Position numbers and translations under genes: made by a program. This document shows positions 8,234 to 16,095 of a stretch of 16,605 nucleotides of DNA, one piece after another. The stretch comes from Shewanella sp. (GTDB lineage Bacteria > Pseudomonadota > Gammaproteobacteria > Enterobacterales > Shewanellaceae): positions 1-16,605 of the forward strand of contig SDWK01000943.1 of assembly GCA_004195335.1 (NCBI GenBank). Reading direction: 5' to 3'. The notes beneath the pieces were generated by a model. It was given only the letters and a program-made list of their open reading frames with translations, was not told the origin of the DNA and did not search any database. The number at the start of each line of letters is the position of its first letter. Position 1 is the first letter of the stretch.

Positions 8234-10030
8234 GTGAAACCTGTTGTCCCATTGATTTTAACTTTTAGCGGACTATTTTCTGCGGCCATTCAAGCCGAAG
8301 TGAGTTACCTAATCGATCTGACCCAGCCCCTGCACCACGGTGCAAGCGTGGAGGTCCATTTCCCAAAAACGAATTCGAATCAGTTTACGGTTAATTTACC
8401 CGTTTGGCGTACAGGCAAGTATCAAGTACTACCTCTGGCCGATGGGATCCGGTTCTTTTCTGCCAAGGATGAAGCGGGTGAGCCACTTTCGGTTGTTCGT
8501 AAGGCAAGCGGTGAATGGCAAGTCGAGTTAACTCAACCAACAGCGGTTTCAGTGTCCTATCAGTTACATGCTAATCAGCTCGGAGAAAGAGTGGCTCATA
8601 TCGATGCGACTCACGCATTTTTGGATGCGAGTGGCGTGTTTATATACAGTCCAGAGTTTAGAGATGAAGCGGTAACTGTGTCGATGCAGGTCCCTGACCG
8701 CTGGCTAAGTTATTCGGGGATGGCCAAAGGTGAACAGGCACATTCGTTTGTTGGCAGCAGTTATGATGTGTTAGTCGATTCACCGATAGAGACGGGAATA
8801 AACCATCATCGGCATTTCACCGCCGATGGGCGTGATTACGAGCTCGTTGTCTGGGGAGAGGGAAACTACGATCTTGATAAAATGGTGACAGATCTGACCA
8901 AGCTTAGTGGTCAAGCTAAAGCGATTTGGGAGGGGTACCCTTTCAAACGTTATGTCTATATGGTGCACGCGACAAGCGGGGCCAGAGGGGCTACTGAACA
9001 CCTAAATTCGACCATCATCCAACGTCCCAGATTTAGTTTCCGTGAACGAAAAGATTATTTAGAGTTTATTAAAATTGCCTCTCATGAGTTTGTTCATACC
9101 TGGAATGTAAAGGCATATCGCCCTGTGGGATTAGTCCCTTATGATTACCAAAAAGAGAATATGTCTGAACTCTTATGGATATCTGAGGGCTCTACCAGCT
9201 ATTTTCAAAGCCAGTTACTTCTTCGCGCCGGGGTGATCACTGTGAAGGAGTTTTTTGAAGACTTGGCCAAACGGATTGCCAAAAATAAGTTAAAGCCGGG
9301 TCGAGAGAGCCAGTCTGTTGCCGAGGCAAGCGCCAATCAGTGGGCCAATAGCGATGGGGATTATGCTGTTAACCACAGTGCTAATATCTACTCGGAAGGT
9401 TTTCTCGCCTCACTGGCACTCGATTTTTCTCTCTTAGGTGAGTCAGACTTAAAGCACTCCTACAGAGATGTGCATAGAGCGCTTTTTCGTGAGCACAGAG
9501 TGCCGGCAGGCTTCGATGAGTCGGATATACAGCAGATCCTCTTGTCGCTAACAGGCGAAGATTATAATGCCTGGTGGCAGACACATATTAATTCGCCATT
9601 GAGTTTAGATTTTCCTGCCTTGTTAAAAAAAGCCGGGTTAAAAATGGATTACTCAACAGATTCGAAAAACATCCCCTATACAGGGATGAAGCCCAACTCT
9701 TCGCTTATGTTGACTCATGTGCAGAGGGATAGCCCCGCATGGCATGCCGGGATTGTGGTTGGCGATCAGATTGTTGCCATCGATGGTCTTAAGGTCACGG
9801 GAAAAAGTTTCGATGCGCGGATTAAAGACTTTAAAGCTGGCGGTCAGATAGAAATCACCCTGTTCAGTGATGACCGACTTAAATCTGTGCACTTAACGTT
9901 AGGCGAGCAGCAAAGTGGGCAGTTAATGCTCATGAGTGTGAAAAAGCCAAGCCGAAGTCAAAAGGCCTTCTTTGAGGCTTGGTTAGGTATAGACTGGCCT
10001 TTCGATAGAAAGGGACTGCTAAAGTATTGA
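8234..10030 (+). CDS. Secreted M61-family metallopeptidase with PDZ domain
   Basis: A 598-residue exported zinc peptidase of family M61 (glycyl aminopeptidase type). A signal peptide covers residues 1-21 with a probable AIQA|E cleavage. An N-terminal beta domain follows to about 190. The catalytic domain carries GATEH (252-256, equivalent to the family's GGLEH), the zinc motif HEFVH (284-288) and WISEG with the presumed third ligand E318, thirty residues after H288. A PDZ domain occupies about 480-570 (THVQRDSPAWHAGIVVGDQIVAIDG), presumably binding C-terminal peptides. Length is normal for the family. The start is GTG with AAGGA (8222-8226) seven bases upstream. It stands alone, convergent with rdgC, and shares a terminator with it. 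The location is periplasmic or outer-surface; natural substrates are unknown. Confidence 0.9.
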   Translation: MKPVVPLILTFSGLFSAAIQAEVSYLIDLTQPLHHGASVEVHFPKTNSNQFTVNLPVWRTGKYQVLPLADGIRFFSAKDEAGEPLSVVRKASGEWQVELTQPTAVSVSYQLHANQLGERVAHIDATHAFLDASGVFIYSPEFRDEAVTVSMQVPDRWLSYSGMAKGEQAHSFVGSSYDVLVDSPIETGINHHRHFTADGRDYELVVWGEGNYDLDKMVTDLTKLSGQAKAIWEGYPFKRYVYMVHATSGARGATEHLNSTIIQRPRFSFRERKDYLEFIKIASHEFVHTWNVKAYRPVGLVPYDYQKENMSELLWISEGSTSYFQSQLLLRAGVITVKEFFEDLAKRIAKNKLKPGRESQSVAEASANQWANSDGDYAVNHSANIYSEGFLASLALDFSLLGESDLKHSYRDVHRALFREHRVPAGFDESDIQQILLSLTGEDYNAWWQTHINSPLSLDFPALLKKAGLKMDYSTDSKNIPYTGMKPNSSLMLTHVQRDSPAWHAGIVVGDQIVAIDGLKVTGKSFDARIKDFKAGGQIEITLFSDDRLKSVHLTLGEQQSGQLMLMSVKKPSRSQKAFFEAWLGIDWPFDRKGLLKY

Positions 10031-10036
10031 GTCAAT

Positions 10037-10063
10037 AAAAAAGGCGCCTCAGGCGCCTTTTTT
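10037..10063. terminator. Bidirectional intrinsic terminator between M61 peptidase and rdgC
   Basis: Six A, GGCGCC, TCA, GGCGCC, six T: a 12-bp stem with a 3-nt loop and U tracts in both directions. It begins 6 bp after the peptidase stop and ends 15 bp before the rdgC stop, so it serves both convergent genes. Confidence 0.93.
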
Positions 10064-10078
10064 AGAGCAGTGAAAGTA

Positions 10079-10990
10079 TTAAATACTGTCTTCTACACCG
10101 CCAAGCACTTCGACTAATGAGTTCATCAAGGCGATAAGCTCACTGCCCATTAAGGCAAAGTCTGCATCTAATCGAGCCATAGGATCTTCTGTGCCGACCT
10201 CATCGTTACCCGCTCTAAACTCTTCAGAGAACTTCAAACGTTTAATCCCTGCGTCAGATTGCAGTAGGAAGGCGATAGACTGACCGAAATACAAAGCCAA
10301 TTTGTGAACCTGCTTACCCACTTCAAGGTGAGCGAGTACTTCAGTTTCGGTAAGATCTTGTTGCTTAAAGCGAACGATGCCGCCTTCATCAGAGTCCGTT
10401 TTGAGTTCTGCTTCATCCTGCATGATAAAAGGAGCCGGTGTTGAATTTCCTTTTAACCATTCGGTCAACTGAGTTTCGATTGGCGTCTTAAAACTTAACG
10501 GGATGATAGGAAGAGAGCCCAGAGCTTTACGCAGCAGAGCCAAAAACTCTTCAGATTTAGCCGCACTGGAGCTGTCGACGAGAATCATCTCAATTTCCGG
10601 AATGATCAATGCACGTATCTGGCTACGTCGAGTGAATGCACGAGGAAGAAGAGTCATGATGATCTCTTCTTTCATGGAATCTTTCTCTTTCTTAGTCAGT
10701 TTGCGATCTTCTTCGGTCTCAATTTGAAAGACTTTTTCTTCGAGTGCTTCTTTTATCACTTGTGAAGGAAGGATCTTCTCTTCCTTCGTCGCGCAAATCA
10801 GGTGTCGTTCACTGGCACTGTGTACCAATGTTTGGCCTTGCTTTCCTAGTGCCTTAGAAAAACCGAATTTGCTGATGTCTTGGCTTGAGCATGGAGAGAA
10901 TGTGAAGTCTTCCAATGACTTTTCAAGAGCTTCTGTATCAACAGAGAAAGGTTTATTAAAACGGTAAACAGTCAGATTTTTAAACCACAT
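10079..10990 (-). CDS. rdgC: Recombination-associated protein RdgC
   Basis: A 303-residue nucleoid-associated protein, the same length as E. coli RdgC. RdgC forms a ring-shaped dimer around double-stranded DNA and restrains RecA. Recognisable features are the conserved start [11 protein letters not shown], the [18 protein letters not shown] stretch at about 31-48, [17 protein letters not shown] at about 113-129, and the C-terminal [28 protein letters not shown] with its terminal [15 protein letters not shown] helix. ATG at 10990 gives the family N-terminus; only a weak GAGCG lies upstream. It is transcribed away from the phosphate genes, and the 295-bp gap up to the porin start must hold both promoters. 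Confidence 0.96.
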   Translation of the reverse strand: MWFKNLTVYRFNKPFSVDTEALEKSLEDFTFSPCSSQDISKFGFSKALGKQGQTLVHSASERHLICATKEEKILPSQVIKEALEEKVFQIETEEDRKLTKKEKDSMKEEIIMTLLPRAFTRRSQIRALIIPEIEMILVDSSSAAKSEEFLALLRKALGSLPIIPLSFKTPIETQLTEWLKGNSTPAPFIMQDEAELKTDSDEGGIVRFKQQDLTETEVLAHLEVGKQVHKLALYFGQSIAFLLQSDAGIKRLKFSEEFRAGNDEVGTEDPMARLDADFALMGSELIALMNSLVEVLGGVEDSI

Positions 10991-11084
10991 AATAAGCGCT
11001 CAATCAAAAATAAAGGCGCAGTGTAAGCCATTGTCCAGCTCGGGTAAACCGCAAAAAATTGATCGATAACACCATGCTGAACAT

Positions 11085-11104
11085 AATTCATGAAACTGTC
11101 ATAT
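11085..11104 (+). promoter_or_regulatory. Candidate PHO box between rdgC and the porin gene
   Basis: The 20-mer AATTCATGAAACTGTCATAT matches a CTGTCATAAAACTGTCATAT-type PhoB site at 16 of 20 positions, with the second half-site perfect. It points toward the porin, but is about 180 bp from the start codon and lacks an obvious -10 at the usual distance, so control of the porin is inferred. A weaker 11-bp-spaced pair (TTGAAAT and CTGAAAC, 11197-11214) lies closer, about 70 bp from the start. Confidence 0.5.
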
Positions 11105-11285
11105 TCGAGTTGGTCCTGCTGCAGCCCTTGGTGGTTAAGGGATCTAGGGGGCTTCTGGTGCCATTTGTTGCAATTTTTTAACACCGGGCGGTGAAATTGA
11201 AATAAAACTGAAACAGAAACGTTGCAAACTTTCGGTCGTCCAAACCAATAACTAAGACGAACTGATACGTCGAAAGGATTTAATG

Positions 11286-12227
11286 ATGAACGTTTTCTGT
11301 AAAACTTTACTGGCATCTGCTCTTGCTACAGCAACTCTGGCTTCTGCACAGGCTGCAGAACCGCTCACTGTTTACGGTAAGTTGAACGTAACGGCTCAGT
11401 CTAATGATGTCGATGGTGATGCCACTACAACGATTCAGAGTAATGCCTCTCGCTTCGGCGCAAAGGGGACATTTGAACTCAGTCCCTCTTTGGAAGCTTT
11501 CTACACTATCGAGTATGAAGTTGATACCGGTGATGATACGAAAGAGAATTTCAAGGCTCGTAATCAATTTGTTGGTCTTAAAGGCAGTTTCGGTGCCGTG
11601 TCTGTCGGTCGTAACGACACCATGCTGAAGCAATCACAGGGTAAGATCGATCAATTCAACGACCTTTCCGGTGATTTGAAGAATCTGTTTAAAGGTGAGA
11701 ATCGTCTGGCTCAGACGGCCACTTATATTACTCCTTCTTTGAGTGGATTTAAGCTTGGTGTCACTTACGCAGCCGAAGGCGATGCCGATCAGCAAGGTCA
11801 AGATGGTTTCAGTGCTGCGGCCATGTATGGTGATGCGAAGCTAAAAAAATCTCCAGTCTATGCCGCCATCGCCTATGACTCAGATGTCAAAGGCTATGAA
11901 ATTGTACGTGTAAGTGTACAGGGCAAAATAGCAGGTCTTAAAATTGGTGGTATGTACCAGCAACAAGAGAAGACCATGGATGGTGGTCAATCGGTATCTA
12001 ACGACAGTGATACCGGTTATCTGTTGAGTGCGGCCTATAAAATTGATGCCATAGTCTTGAAAGCTCAGTATCAGGATATGGAAAACAAAGGTGACTCATG
12101 GTCTGTTGGCGGTGATTATAAGCTAGGCAAGCCGACTAAATTGTTTGCTTTCTACTCAAACCGTGCCTATGAAGGCGATGACAATGATGATAAATTCTTC
12201 GGTCTGGGTCTGGAACATAAGTTCTAA
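11286..12227 (+). CDS. Outer-membrane porin (general diffusion type), phosphate-linked
   Basis: A 313-residue trimeric-porin-family beta barrel of the Gram-negative porin type. A signal peptide ends in ASAQA before AEPLTVYGKLNV, a standard first barrel strand. Alternating strands and acidic loops follow, including GSFGAVSVGRND, a typical strand leading into loop 3. The protein ends in LEHKF, with the terminal phenylalanine recognised by BamA. Two ATG codons are adjacent (11283 and 11286); AAGGA at 11274-11278 sits 7 bases before the second and 4 before the first, so I chose the second. It directly precedes phoB, the arrangement I recall from Shewanella, and a PHO-box-like site lies upstream. 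A role in anion or phosphate entry during phosphate limitation is therefore inferred; pore selectivity cannot be read from the sequence. Confidence 0.9.
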   Translation: MNVFCKTLLASALATATLASAQAAEPLTVYGKLNVTAQSNDVDGDATTTIQSNASRFGAKGTFELSPSLEAFYTIEYEVDTGDDTKENFKARNQFVGLKGSFGAVSVGRNDTMLKQSQGKIDQFNDLSGDLKNLFKGENRLAQTATYITPSLSGFKLGVTYAAEGDADQQGQDGFSAAAMYGDAKLKKSPVYAAIAYDSDVKGYEIVRVSVQGKIAGLKIGGMYQQQEKTMDGGQSVSNDSDTGYLLSAAYKIDAIVLKAQYQDMENKGDSWSVGGDYKLGKPTKLFAFYSNRAYEGDDNDDKFFGLGLEHKF

Positions 12228-12251
12228 TTTCAAATCTCAGCGATAAGAATT

Positions 12252-12274
12252 AAGGAGGCTTCGGCCTCCTTTTT
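12252..12274 (+). terminator. Intrinsic terminator of the porin gene
   Basis: AAGGAGGC-TTCG-GCCTCCTT followed by further T: an 8-bp stem with a stable UUCG tetraloop, 24 bp after the porin stop. It separates porin transcription from phoB. Confidence 0.92.
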
Positions 12275-12343
12275 GCTTTGTTAACCTTAACTAGCTGAGG
12301 TACTTGGCTGGAATTGTTTTACCACGAAAATTTCAGTTTTTCA

Positions 12344-12392
12344 TATGAGACAATGTGAGGGTTTTATGACAAGTAGTGCCGCTTTATGACAA
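12344..12392 (-). promoter_or_regulatory. Cluster of PhoB half-site-like sequences upstream of phoB
   Basis: Two identical 10-mers TTTATGACAA (12363-12372 and 12383-12392), the complement of TTGTCATAAA, lie 20 bp apart. A near copy, TATGAGACAA, lies at 12344-12353. The cores match PhoB half-sites but face away from phoB, and the step is 19-20 bp, not 22. In the forward direction a looser match, TTGATCATAATTTTGTAAT, starts at 12404. Autoregulation of phoB is expected from known Pho systems; which site is used is unclear. Confidence 0.45.
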
Positions 12393-12473
12393 TATAAAGC
12401 TCGTTGATCATAATTTTGTAATATTACTGACTAATAATAGACGCGTGAACATTCATTGGATAGAAGATCGCAT

Positions 12474-13163
12474 ATGACCGCTAGGATATTAATTGTTGAA
12501 GATGAGTTAGCCATCAGAGAGATGCTAACCTTTGTACTGGAACAGCATGGTTTTATAACGACTGCTGCGGAAGATTTTGATTCAGCACTCGACATGCTAT
12601 CAGAGCCTTATCCCGATTTGATTTTATTAGATTGGATGTTTCCAGGAGGGAGCGGTATTCAACTGGCTAAGCGACTGCGCCAAGATGAATTTACCCGTCA
12701 GATCCCTATCATCATGTTAACGGCAAGGGGAGAAGAGGAGGACAAGGTCAGGGGACTCGAAGTGGGGGCCGATGACTATATAACCAAGCCTTTTTCTCCC
12801 AAAGAGCTAGTGGCCAGAATAAAAGCGGTAATACGTCGCAGCTCGCCAACCAGTCTGGAGGAGCCCATCGATGTTCAGGGACTCAAGTTAGATCCCACCA
12901 GTCACCGAGTGATGGTTGAAGACCAGGTATTAGAGATGGGGCCAACTGAATTTAGGTTGCTGCATTTCTTTATGACTCACCCTGAACGTGTTTATAGCCG
13001 CGAGCAGTTACTCGACAACGTATGGGGCACCAATGTCTACGTTGAGGACCGAACGGTCGATGTGCATATCAGACGCCTCAGAAAGGCCGTTGAGCCTTCG
13101 GGACATGACCGATTAATCCAGACCGTTCGTGGAGCTGGTTACCGCTTTTCTACACGCCTCTAG
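12474..13163 (+). CDS. phoB: Phosphate regulon response regulator PhoB
   Basis: A 229-residue OmpR/PhoB-class response regulator, the same length as E. coli PhoB. The receiver domain has E9-D10-E11, the phospho-acceptor D53 (in [13 protein letters not shown]), T83 and K105 (TKPFSPKEL) at exactly the E. coli positions. The C-terminal winged helix (about 130-229) holds [31 protein letters not shown] and the recognition helix [14 protein letters not shown]. Phosphorylated PhoB dimers bind PHO boxes and recruit sigma70 polymerase. ATG at 12474 is chosen over the upstream TTG at 12456: it gives the canonical N-terminus and has a modest AGAAG at 7 bases. phoR follows after 103 bp, a larger gap than usual for this pair, and the gap contains a hairpin. 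Confidence 0.97.
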   Translation: MTARILIVEDELAIREMLTFVLEQHGFITTAAEDFDSALDMLSEPYPDLILLDWMFPGGSGIQLAKRLRQDEFTRQIPIIMLTARGEEEDKVRGLEVGADDYITKPFSPKELVARIKAVIRRSSPTSLEEPIDVQGLKLDPTSHRVMVEDQVLEMGPTEFRLLHFFMTHPERVYSREQLLDNVWGTNVYVEDRTVDVHIRRLRKAVEPSGHDRLIQTVRGAGYRFSTRL

Positions 13164-13169
13164 TTCGTT

Positions 13170-13183
13170 ATACCAATCGGTAT
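13170..13183. repeat. Small palindrome ATACC-AATC-GGTAT after phoB
   Basis: A 5-bp-stem palindrome 7 bp after the phoB stop. I recall ATACCnnnnGGTAT palindromes as frequent intergenic motifs in Shewanella and Vibrio genomes. It has no T run and is not a terminator. Its role is unknown. Confidence 0.35.
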
Positions 13184-13199
13184 TATTTTGAATGAAGTT

Positions 13200-13243
13200 A
13201 AGTTGGGCACTTGGGATGATTTAAGTTATCTTGTGCCCAGCTT
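13200..13243 (+). other. Long stem-loop in the phoB-phoR gap
   Basis: AAGTTGGGCAC (13200-13210) pairs with GTGCCCAGCTT (13233-13243), an 11-bp stem with one G-U pair and a 22-nt loop, ending 23 bases before the phoR start. No T run follows. In a phoBR transcript it could slow transcription, stabilise the upstream message or influence phoR translation, for which no clear Shine-Dalgarno is seen. Confidence 0.5.
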
Positions 13244-13266
13244 CTATTTATGGCCATGCAATCTAT

Positions 13267-14592
13267 ATGTTTGATTCATATTCAGGTTATCGACTGCTAT
13301 CGCGGTTAATTACCTATCTGTTGTTATGTTTTATTCTGGGGCTAATTGTCGGGCAGGTTGTTTGGGTTCTTCTCATCGGTGCCATCGCACTATTATTTTG
13401 GCATTATCGCCAACTGTCCCGACTTAACTTTTGGCTATGGCGTGACAGACGATTAACCCCGCCCAATGGCCGTGGCAGCTGGGAGGGCGTATTCAATGGC
13501 ATCTACCGCCTTCAAGGTAAGAACAGGAAAAGAGTCTCTCAGTTAGCCTTTTTGCTGGGTCGTTTCAGGCAAGGAGCTGAGGCGCTGCCCGATGCGGCGG
13601 TCGTCCTTGACTCTGAATACAATATTATCTGGTGTAATAAGCTCGCTCAGTTATTGCTGGGTTTTGTCTGGCCGTTAGACAGTGGCCAGCGAATTGATAA
13701 TCTACTGCGTCACCCTGACTTTGCTAACTACCTTAAGAAAGGCGAATATCAAGATCCGCTAGAGCTTGCCTCCCCCCATGCTGAAGGTCGTATTCTTGAG
13801 ATTAGGGTCATGGGGTATGGTTCGGGGCAGTTTTTGTTGATTGCCAGAGATATCACTAGGGTAAGGCAGCTCGAAGGGATGCGTAAAGACTTTGTCGCCA
13901 ATGTATCCCATGAGCTCAAGACTCCGCTCACTGTGTTGCAAGGTTATCTTGAGATGATGCAAGGAATGGCTGAGCCGGGTTCTCCTAACGTTAAAGCTGT
14001 GGAGCAGATGCAGCAGCAGACGAATAGAATGCGCTCTATGGTGGAGCAGTTATTGGTTCTCTCCAGGATTGAAGATTCGGCGGAAATAAGCCTAGCGCTC
14101 ACGGTTAATATGTCCCACATGATGGAGATATTAAAGGAGGAGGCGAACGCACTATCCCAAGGTGAATATGCGTTGAGTTTCTATTGTGAACCCGGCCTGC
14201 ACCTCTATGGCAATGAACTCGAATTACGCAGTGCCTGCTCTAACCTTATCTCTAATGCCATCAGGTACACAGAGCCTGGAGGTAAAATTGATATTAGCTG
14301 GAAAAAGGTGGCCACTGGGGGCATTTTCAGTGTGAGTGACAGTGGAGATGGTATTGCGCCACAGCACATTGGCCGTCTGACCGAACGCTTTTACCGTGTC
14401 GACAGTGCGCGCACACGCCAAAGAGGGGGGACAGGGCTGGGTCTTGCGATCACTAAGCATGCGCTCAGTAACCATCAGAGTGAGCTTATGATAACCAGTG
14501 AGTTGGGCAAGGGAAGTACGTTTAGTTTCCAGATCCCCATTAACCTCATAGAGAATCAGATCAACACAGAAACCCCGCATGATGAGCTGTGA
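13267..14592 (+). CDS. phoR: Phosphate regulon sensor histidine kinase PhoR
   Basis: A 441-residue inner-membrane kinase that phosphorylates PhoB when phosphate is scarce and dephosphorylates it otherwise, normally gated by PstSCAB-PhoU. Two closely spaced N-terminal membrane helices (about 10-45) leave almost no periplasmic loop, as in E. coli PhoR. A charged linker and a PAS domain (about 105-195, ALPDAAVVLDSEYNIIWCN) follow. The HisKA box has H215 in FVANVSHELKTPL. The ATPase domain has N326/N330 (NLISNAIRY), DSGDGI (358-363), ERFYRVDSART and GGTGLGLA (387-394). ATG at 13267 is the first in-frame ATG; an upstream TTG at 13231 lies inside the hairpin and is rejected. No good Shine-Dalgarno is visible. 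Its last 91 bp are repeated downstream (see the repeat entry), so the final 20-odd residues may not be ancestral. Confidence 0.96.
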   Translation: MFDSYSGYRLLSRLITYLLLCFILGLIVGQVVWVLLIGAIALLFWHYRQLSRLNFWLWRDRRLTPPNGRGSWEGVFNGIYRLQGKNRKRVSQLAFLLGRFRQGAEALPDAAVVLDSEYNIIWCNKLAQLLLGFVWPLDSGQRIDNLLRHPDFANYLKKGEYQDPLELASPHAEGRILEIRVMGYGSGQFLLIARDITRVRQLEGMRKDFVANVSHELKTPLTVLQGYLEMMQGMAEPGSPNVKAVEQMQQQTNRMRSMVEQLLVLSRIEDSAEISLALTVNMSHMMEILKEEANALSQGEYALSFYCEPGLHLYGNELELRSACSNLISNAIRYTEPGGKIDISWKKVATGGIFSVSDSGDGIAPQHIGRLTERFYRVDSARTRQRGGTGLGLAITKHALSNHQSELMITSELGKGSTFSFQIPINLIENQINTETPHDEL

Positions 14593-14805
14593 GCAGGGGA
14601 ATGGAAGCACATTCAGTGTCCACCTTTCATTTCACCGTTAACCTTATCCAGAGCCATACCGATAGGGTAATGGTCTGCTGTGAACTGGGCAAGGAAGGTG
14701 TATTCAGTTTCCCTATTTTATTTCAGCTAACCTCATCAAAAGCTATATCAATATCATCGAAGGCCGAGTTAACAGCGATAAGGTAGATGAGCGGTTGTGA
14801 ACAGG
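14497..14805 (+). repeat. Tandem 91-bp repeats of the phoR 3' end, decayed
   Basis: Unit A (14497-14587) is the phoR tail coding SELGKGSTFSF. Unit B (14588-14678) reads CEQGNGSTFSVHLSFHR then a stop codon. Unit C (14679-14795) reads CELGKEGVFSFPILFQL. A fragment D (from 14796) reads CEQG before the match ends. The glutamate codons lie at 14500, 14591, 14682 and 14799: steps of exactly 91, 91, then 117, C carrying about 26 extra bases. A against B matches 26 of the first 36 bases, and B against C about 32 of 46, by eye. Because 91 is not a multiple of three, each copy is in a different frame and only unit A is in the PhoR frame. This fills the first half of the 464-bp phoR-pstS gap. Confidence 0.82.
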
Positions 14806-14840
14806 GTTAGTCATTCGAGTTAGTTGACTTAGAAAAGAAG

Positions 14841-14862
14841 CGGGCCTATTGGCCCGTTTTTT
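14841..14862 (+). terminator. Intrinsic terminator after phoR and the repeats
   Basis: CGGGCC-TATT-GGCCCG followed by six T: a 6-bp GC-rich stem, extended on the left by AAG against the T run. It lies after the repeat array, so phoB-phoR transcripts would include the decayed copies before stopping, about 250 bases past the phoR stop. Confidence 0.9.
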
Positions 14863-14926
14863 GTTTTACACGTCAATCTTTGGCCGGTTAATAAAAGGGT
14901 AATAAATCATTCTCACAAAATGCTTT

Positions 14927-14966
14927 TTGTCATCTAAGTGTCATATCAAGGTAATAGACTTGTCAT
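14927..14966 (+). promoter_or_regulatory. PHO box array of the pstS promoter
   Basis: TTGTCAT at 14927, GTGTCAT at 14938 and TTGTCAT at 14960 are spaced 11 and 22 bp, in exact register with the 11-bp half-site period of PhoB; the position at 14949 holds a degenerate unit (AGGTAATAGAC). All face pstS. GATACT at 14977-14982, ten bases after the last core, fits the -10 of a PhoB-activated promoter in which the box replaces the -35. Strong phosphate-starvation induction of pstS is the inference. Confidence 0.85.
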
Positions 14967-14992
14967 CATTGGAACTGATACTGGCTGCAACT

Positions 14993-15029
14993 TAACTAGC
15001 TAATCAATATCTAGTTAGTCAATATCTAG
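14993..15029 (+). repeat. Short direct and inverted repeats in the pstS leader
   Basis: TAACTAG (14993-14999) and CTAGTTA (15011-15017) form a perfect 7-bp hairpin. TAATCAATATCTAG (15001-15014) is repeated as TAGTCAATATCTAG (15016-15029), a 15-bp step with one mismatch. All lie between the predicted -10 and the Shine-Dalgarno, so they would be in the 5' untranslated region. Their function is unknown. Confidence 0.45.
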
Positions 15030-15056
15030 CAAGTTCGCTTAATACTGGAGCAAAGA

Positions 15057-16028
15057 ATGAAACTGAAACAGCTTGTCAGCGCGGTTAGTTTTACAGCCGC
15101 TAGTTTATTTTCTGCAGCATCTATGGCTGCAATCGATCAATCGCTACCTGTGTATGAAAAATCGAGTGGCGTATCGGGTAACCTTTCATCGGTCGGTTCA
15201 GATACGTTGGCAAACATGATGACACTTTGGGCTGAAGAGTTTAAAGAGATGTATCCCAACGTGAATATTCAAATTCAAGCGGCTGGTTCTTCTACTGCGC
15301 CACCGGCATTGACTGAAGGTACCTCTCAATTCGGCCCTATGAGCCGTAAGATGAAACCCAATGAAATAGAAGCGTTCGAGAAGCATTATGGCTATCAGCC
15401 AACCGCTATTCGTGTGGCGATTGATGCCCTTGCAGTATTTGTTCATAAAGATAACCCTATCAAGGGGCTTAGTATCGAGCAGATTGATGACATCTTCTCT
15501 GCGACTCACAAATGTGGCGGCAGCGATGTTAAGCGTTGGGGAGATCTTGGATTAGAGGGGGGCTGGTCTGCCAGAGATATACAGCTTTACGGCCGTAACT
15601 CAGTGTCGGGAACTTATGGCTACTTTAAGAAAAAAGCACTTTGTAAAGGTGACTTTAAAGCCAATGTGAATGAGCAGCCAGGTTCAGCATCTGTTGTTCA
15701 ATCGGTCTCTCAATCGCTAAACGCTATTGGTTACTCTGGTATCGGTTATAAGACTGCCGGCGTTAAGGCGGTAGCTATTTCGAAGAAAGGCACTAAATTC
15801 ATAGAGGCAACGTCTGCGAATGCAGCAAGTGGTACTTACCCACTGTCACGCTACCTTTATGTTTATGTGAACAAGCATCCAAACAAAGACTTAACGCCTA
15901 TGGACCGTGAATTCCTTAAGTTTGCACTGTCAAAGCAAGGCCAACAAATTGTTGAGAAAGATGGCTACGTGCCACTACCTCTTAGTGTAACGGCTAAAGA
16001 TTTAGAGAAAGTGGGTATCCGTCTTTAA
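15057..16028 (+). CDS. pstS: Periplasmic phosphate-binding protein PstS
   Basis: A 323-residue substrate-binding protein of the PstS family that captures phosphate for the PstCAB importer and contributes to PhoR signalling. The signal peptide spans about 1-24 (cleavage after SMA or MAA). Ligand-loop motifs are visible: [10 protein letters not shown] (47-56), [31 protein letters not shown] (about 122-130) and [12 protein letters not shown] (about 180-191), the RxxSGT-type phosphate loop. Two cysteines (about 153 and 196) could form a disulphide. GGAG at 15047-15050 sits six bases before the ATG. It is preceded by a clear PHO box array and followed by its own terminator, so it is transcribed alone. 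No pstC, pstA, pstB or phoU is in the window. Length and motifs fit PstS, not the longer PstS-like sphX or alkaline-phosphatase-linked forms. Confidence 0.95.
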   Translation: MKLKQLVSAVSFTAASLFSAASMAAIDQSLPVYEKSSGVSGNLSSVGSDTLANMMTLWAEEFKEMYPNVNIQIQAAGSSTAPPALTEGTSQFGPMSRKMKPNEIEAFEKHYGYQPTAIRVAIDALAVFVHKDNPIKGLSIEQIDDIFSATHKCGGSDVKRWGDLGLEGGWSARDIQLYGRNSVSGTYGYFKKKALCKGDFKANVNEQPGSASVVQSVSQSLNAIGYSGIGYKTAGVKAVAISKKGTKFIEATSANAASGTYPLSRYLYVYVNKHPNKDLTPMDREFLKFALSKQGQQIVEKDGYVPLPLSVTAKDLEKVGIRL

Positions 16029-16070
16029 ACGCTAAGCACTTAGCACTGAGTTTTATACTCACGCGTTTTA

Positions 16071-16095
16071 AAAGGCCTCATCAGAGGCCTTTTTT
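16071..16095 (+). terminator. Intrinsic terminator of pstS
   Basis: AAAGGCCTC-ATCA-GAGGCCTTT with a run of T to 16095: a 9-bp stem, 42 bp after the pstS stop. The A run on the left also gives a possible leftward T run, so it may act in both directions. Confidence 0.92.

Noticed and set aside
10972..11316. 114-codon leftward open frame across the rdgC-porin gap
   Set aside because: It would start inside the porin signal peptide and overlap the rdgC start. No Shine-Dalgarno or recognised family, and the gap must hold two promoters.
11307..11633. 108-codon open frame antisense to the porin gene
   Set aside because: Lies wholly inside a confident porin gene, with no family resemblance.
14581..14592. 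PhoR ends in the residues HDEL, the eukaryotic ER-retention signal
   Set aside because: Bacterial cytoplasmic tail; chance, created by the repeat unit junction.
14224..14610. 128-codon open frame antisense to the phoR end
   Set aside because: Shadow of the ATPase domain coding sequence. Composition is unlike a real protein and there is no start signal.
14589..14786. Open frame of 65 codons directly after phoR
   Set aside because: Its only protein-like part is the decayed third copy of the phoR tail (CELGKEGVFSF). There is no ribosome site, and the 91-bp repeat explains it.
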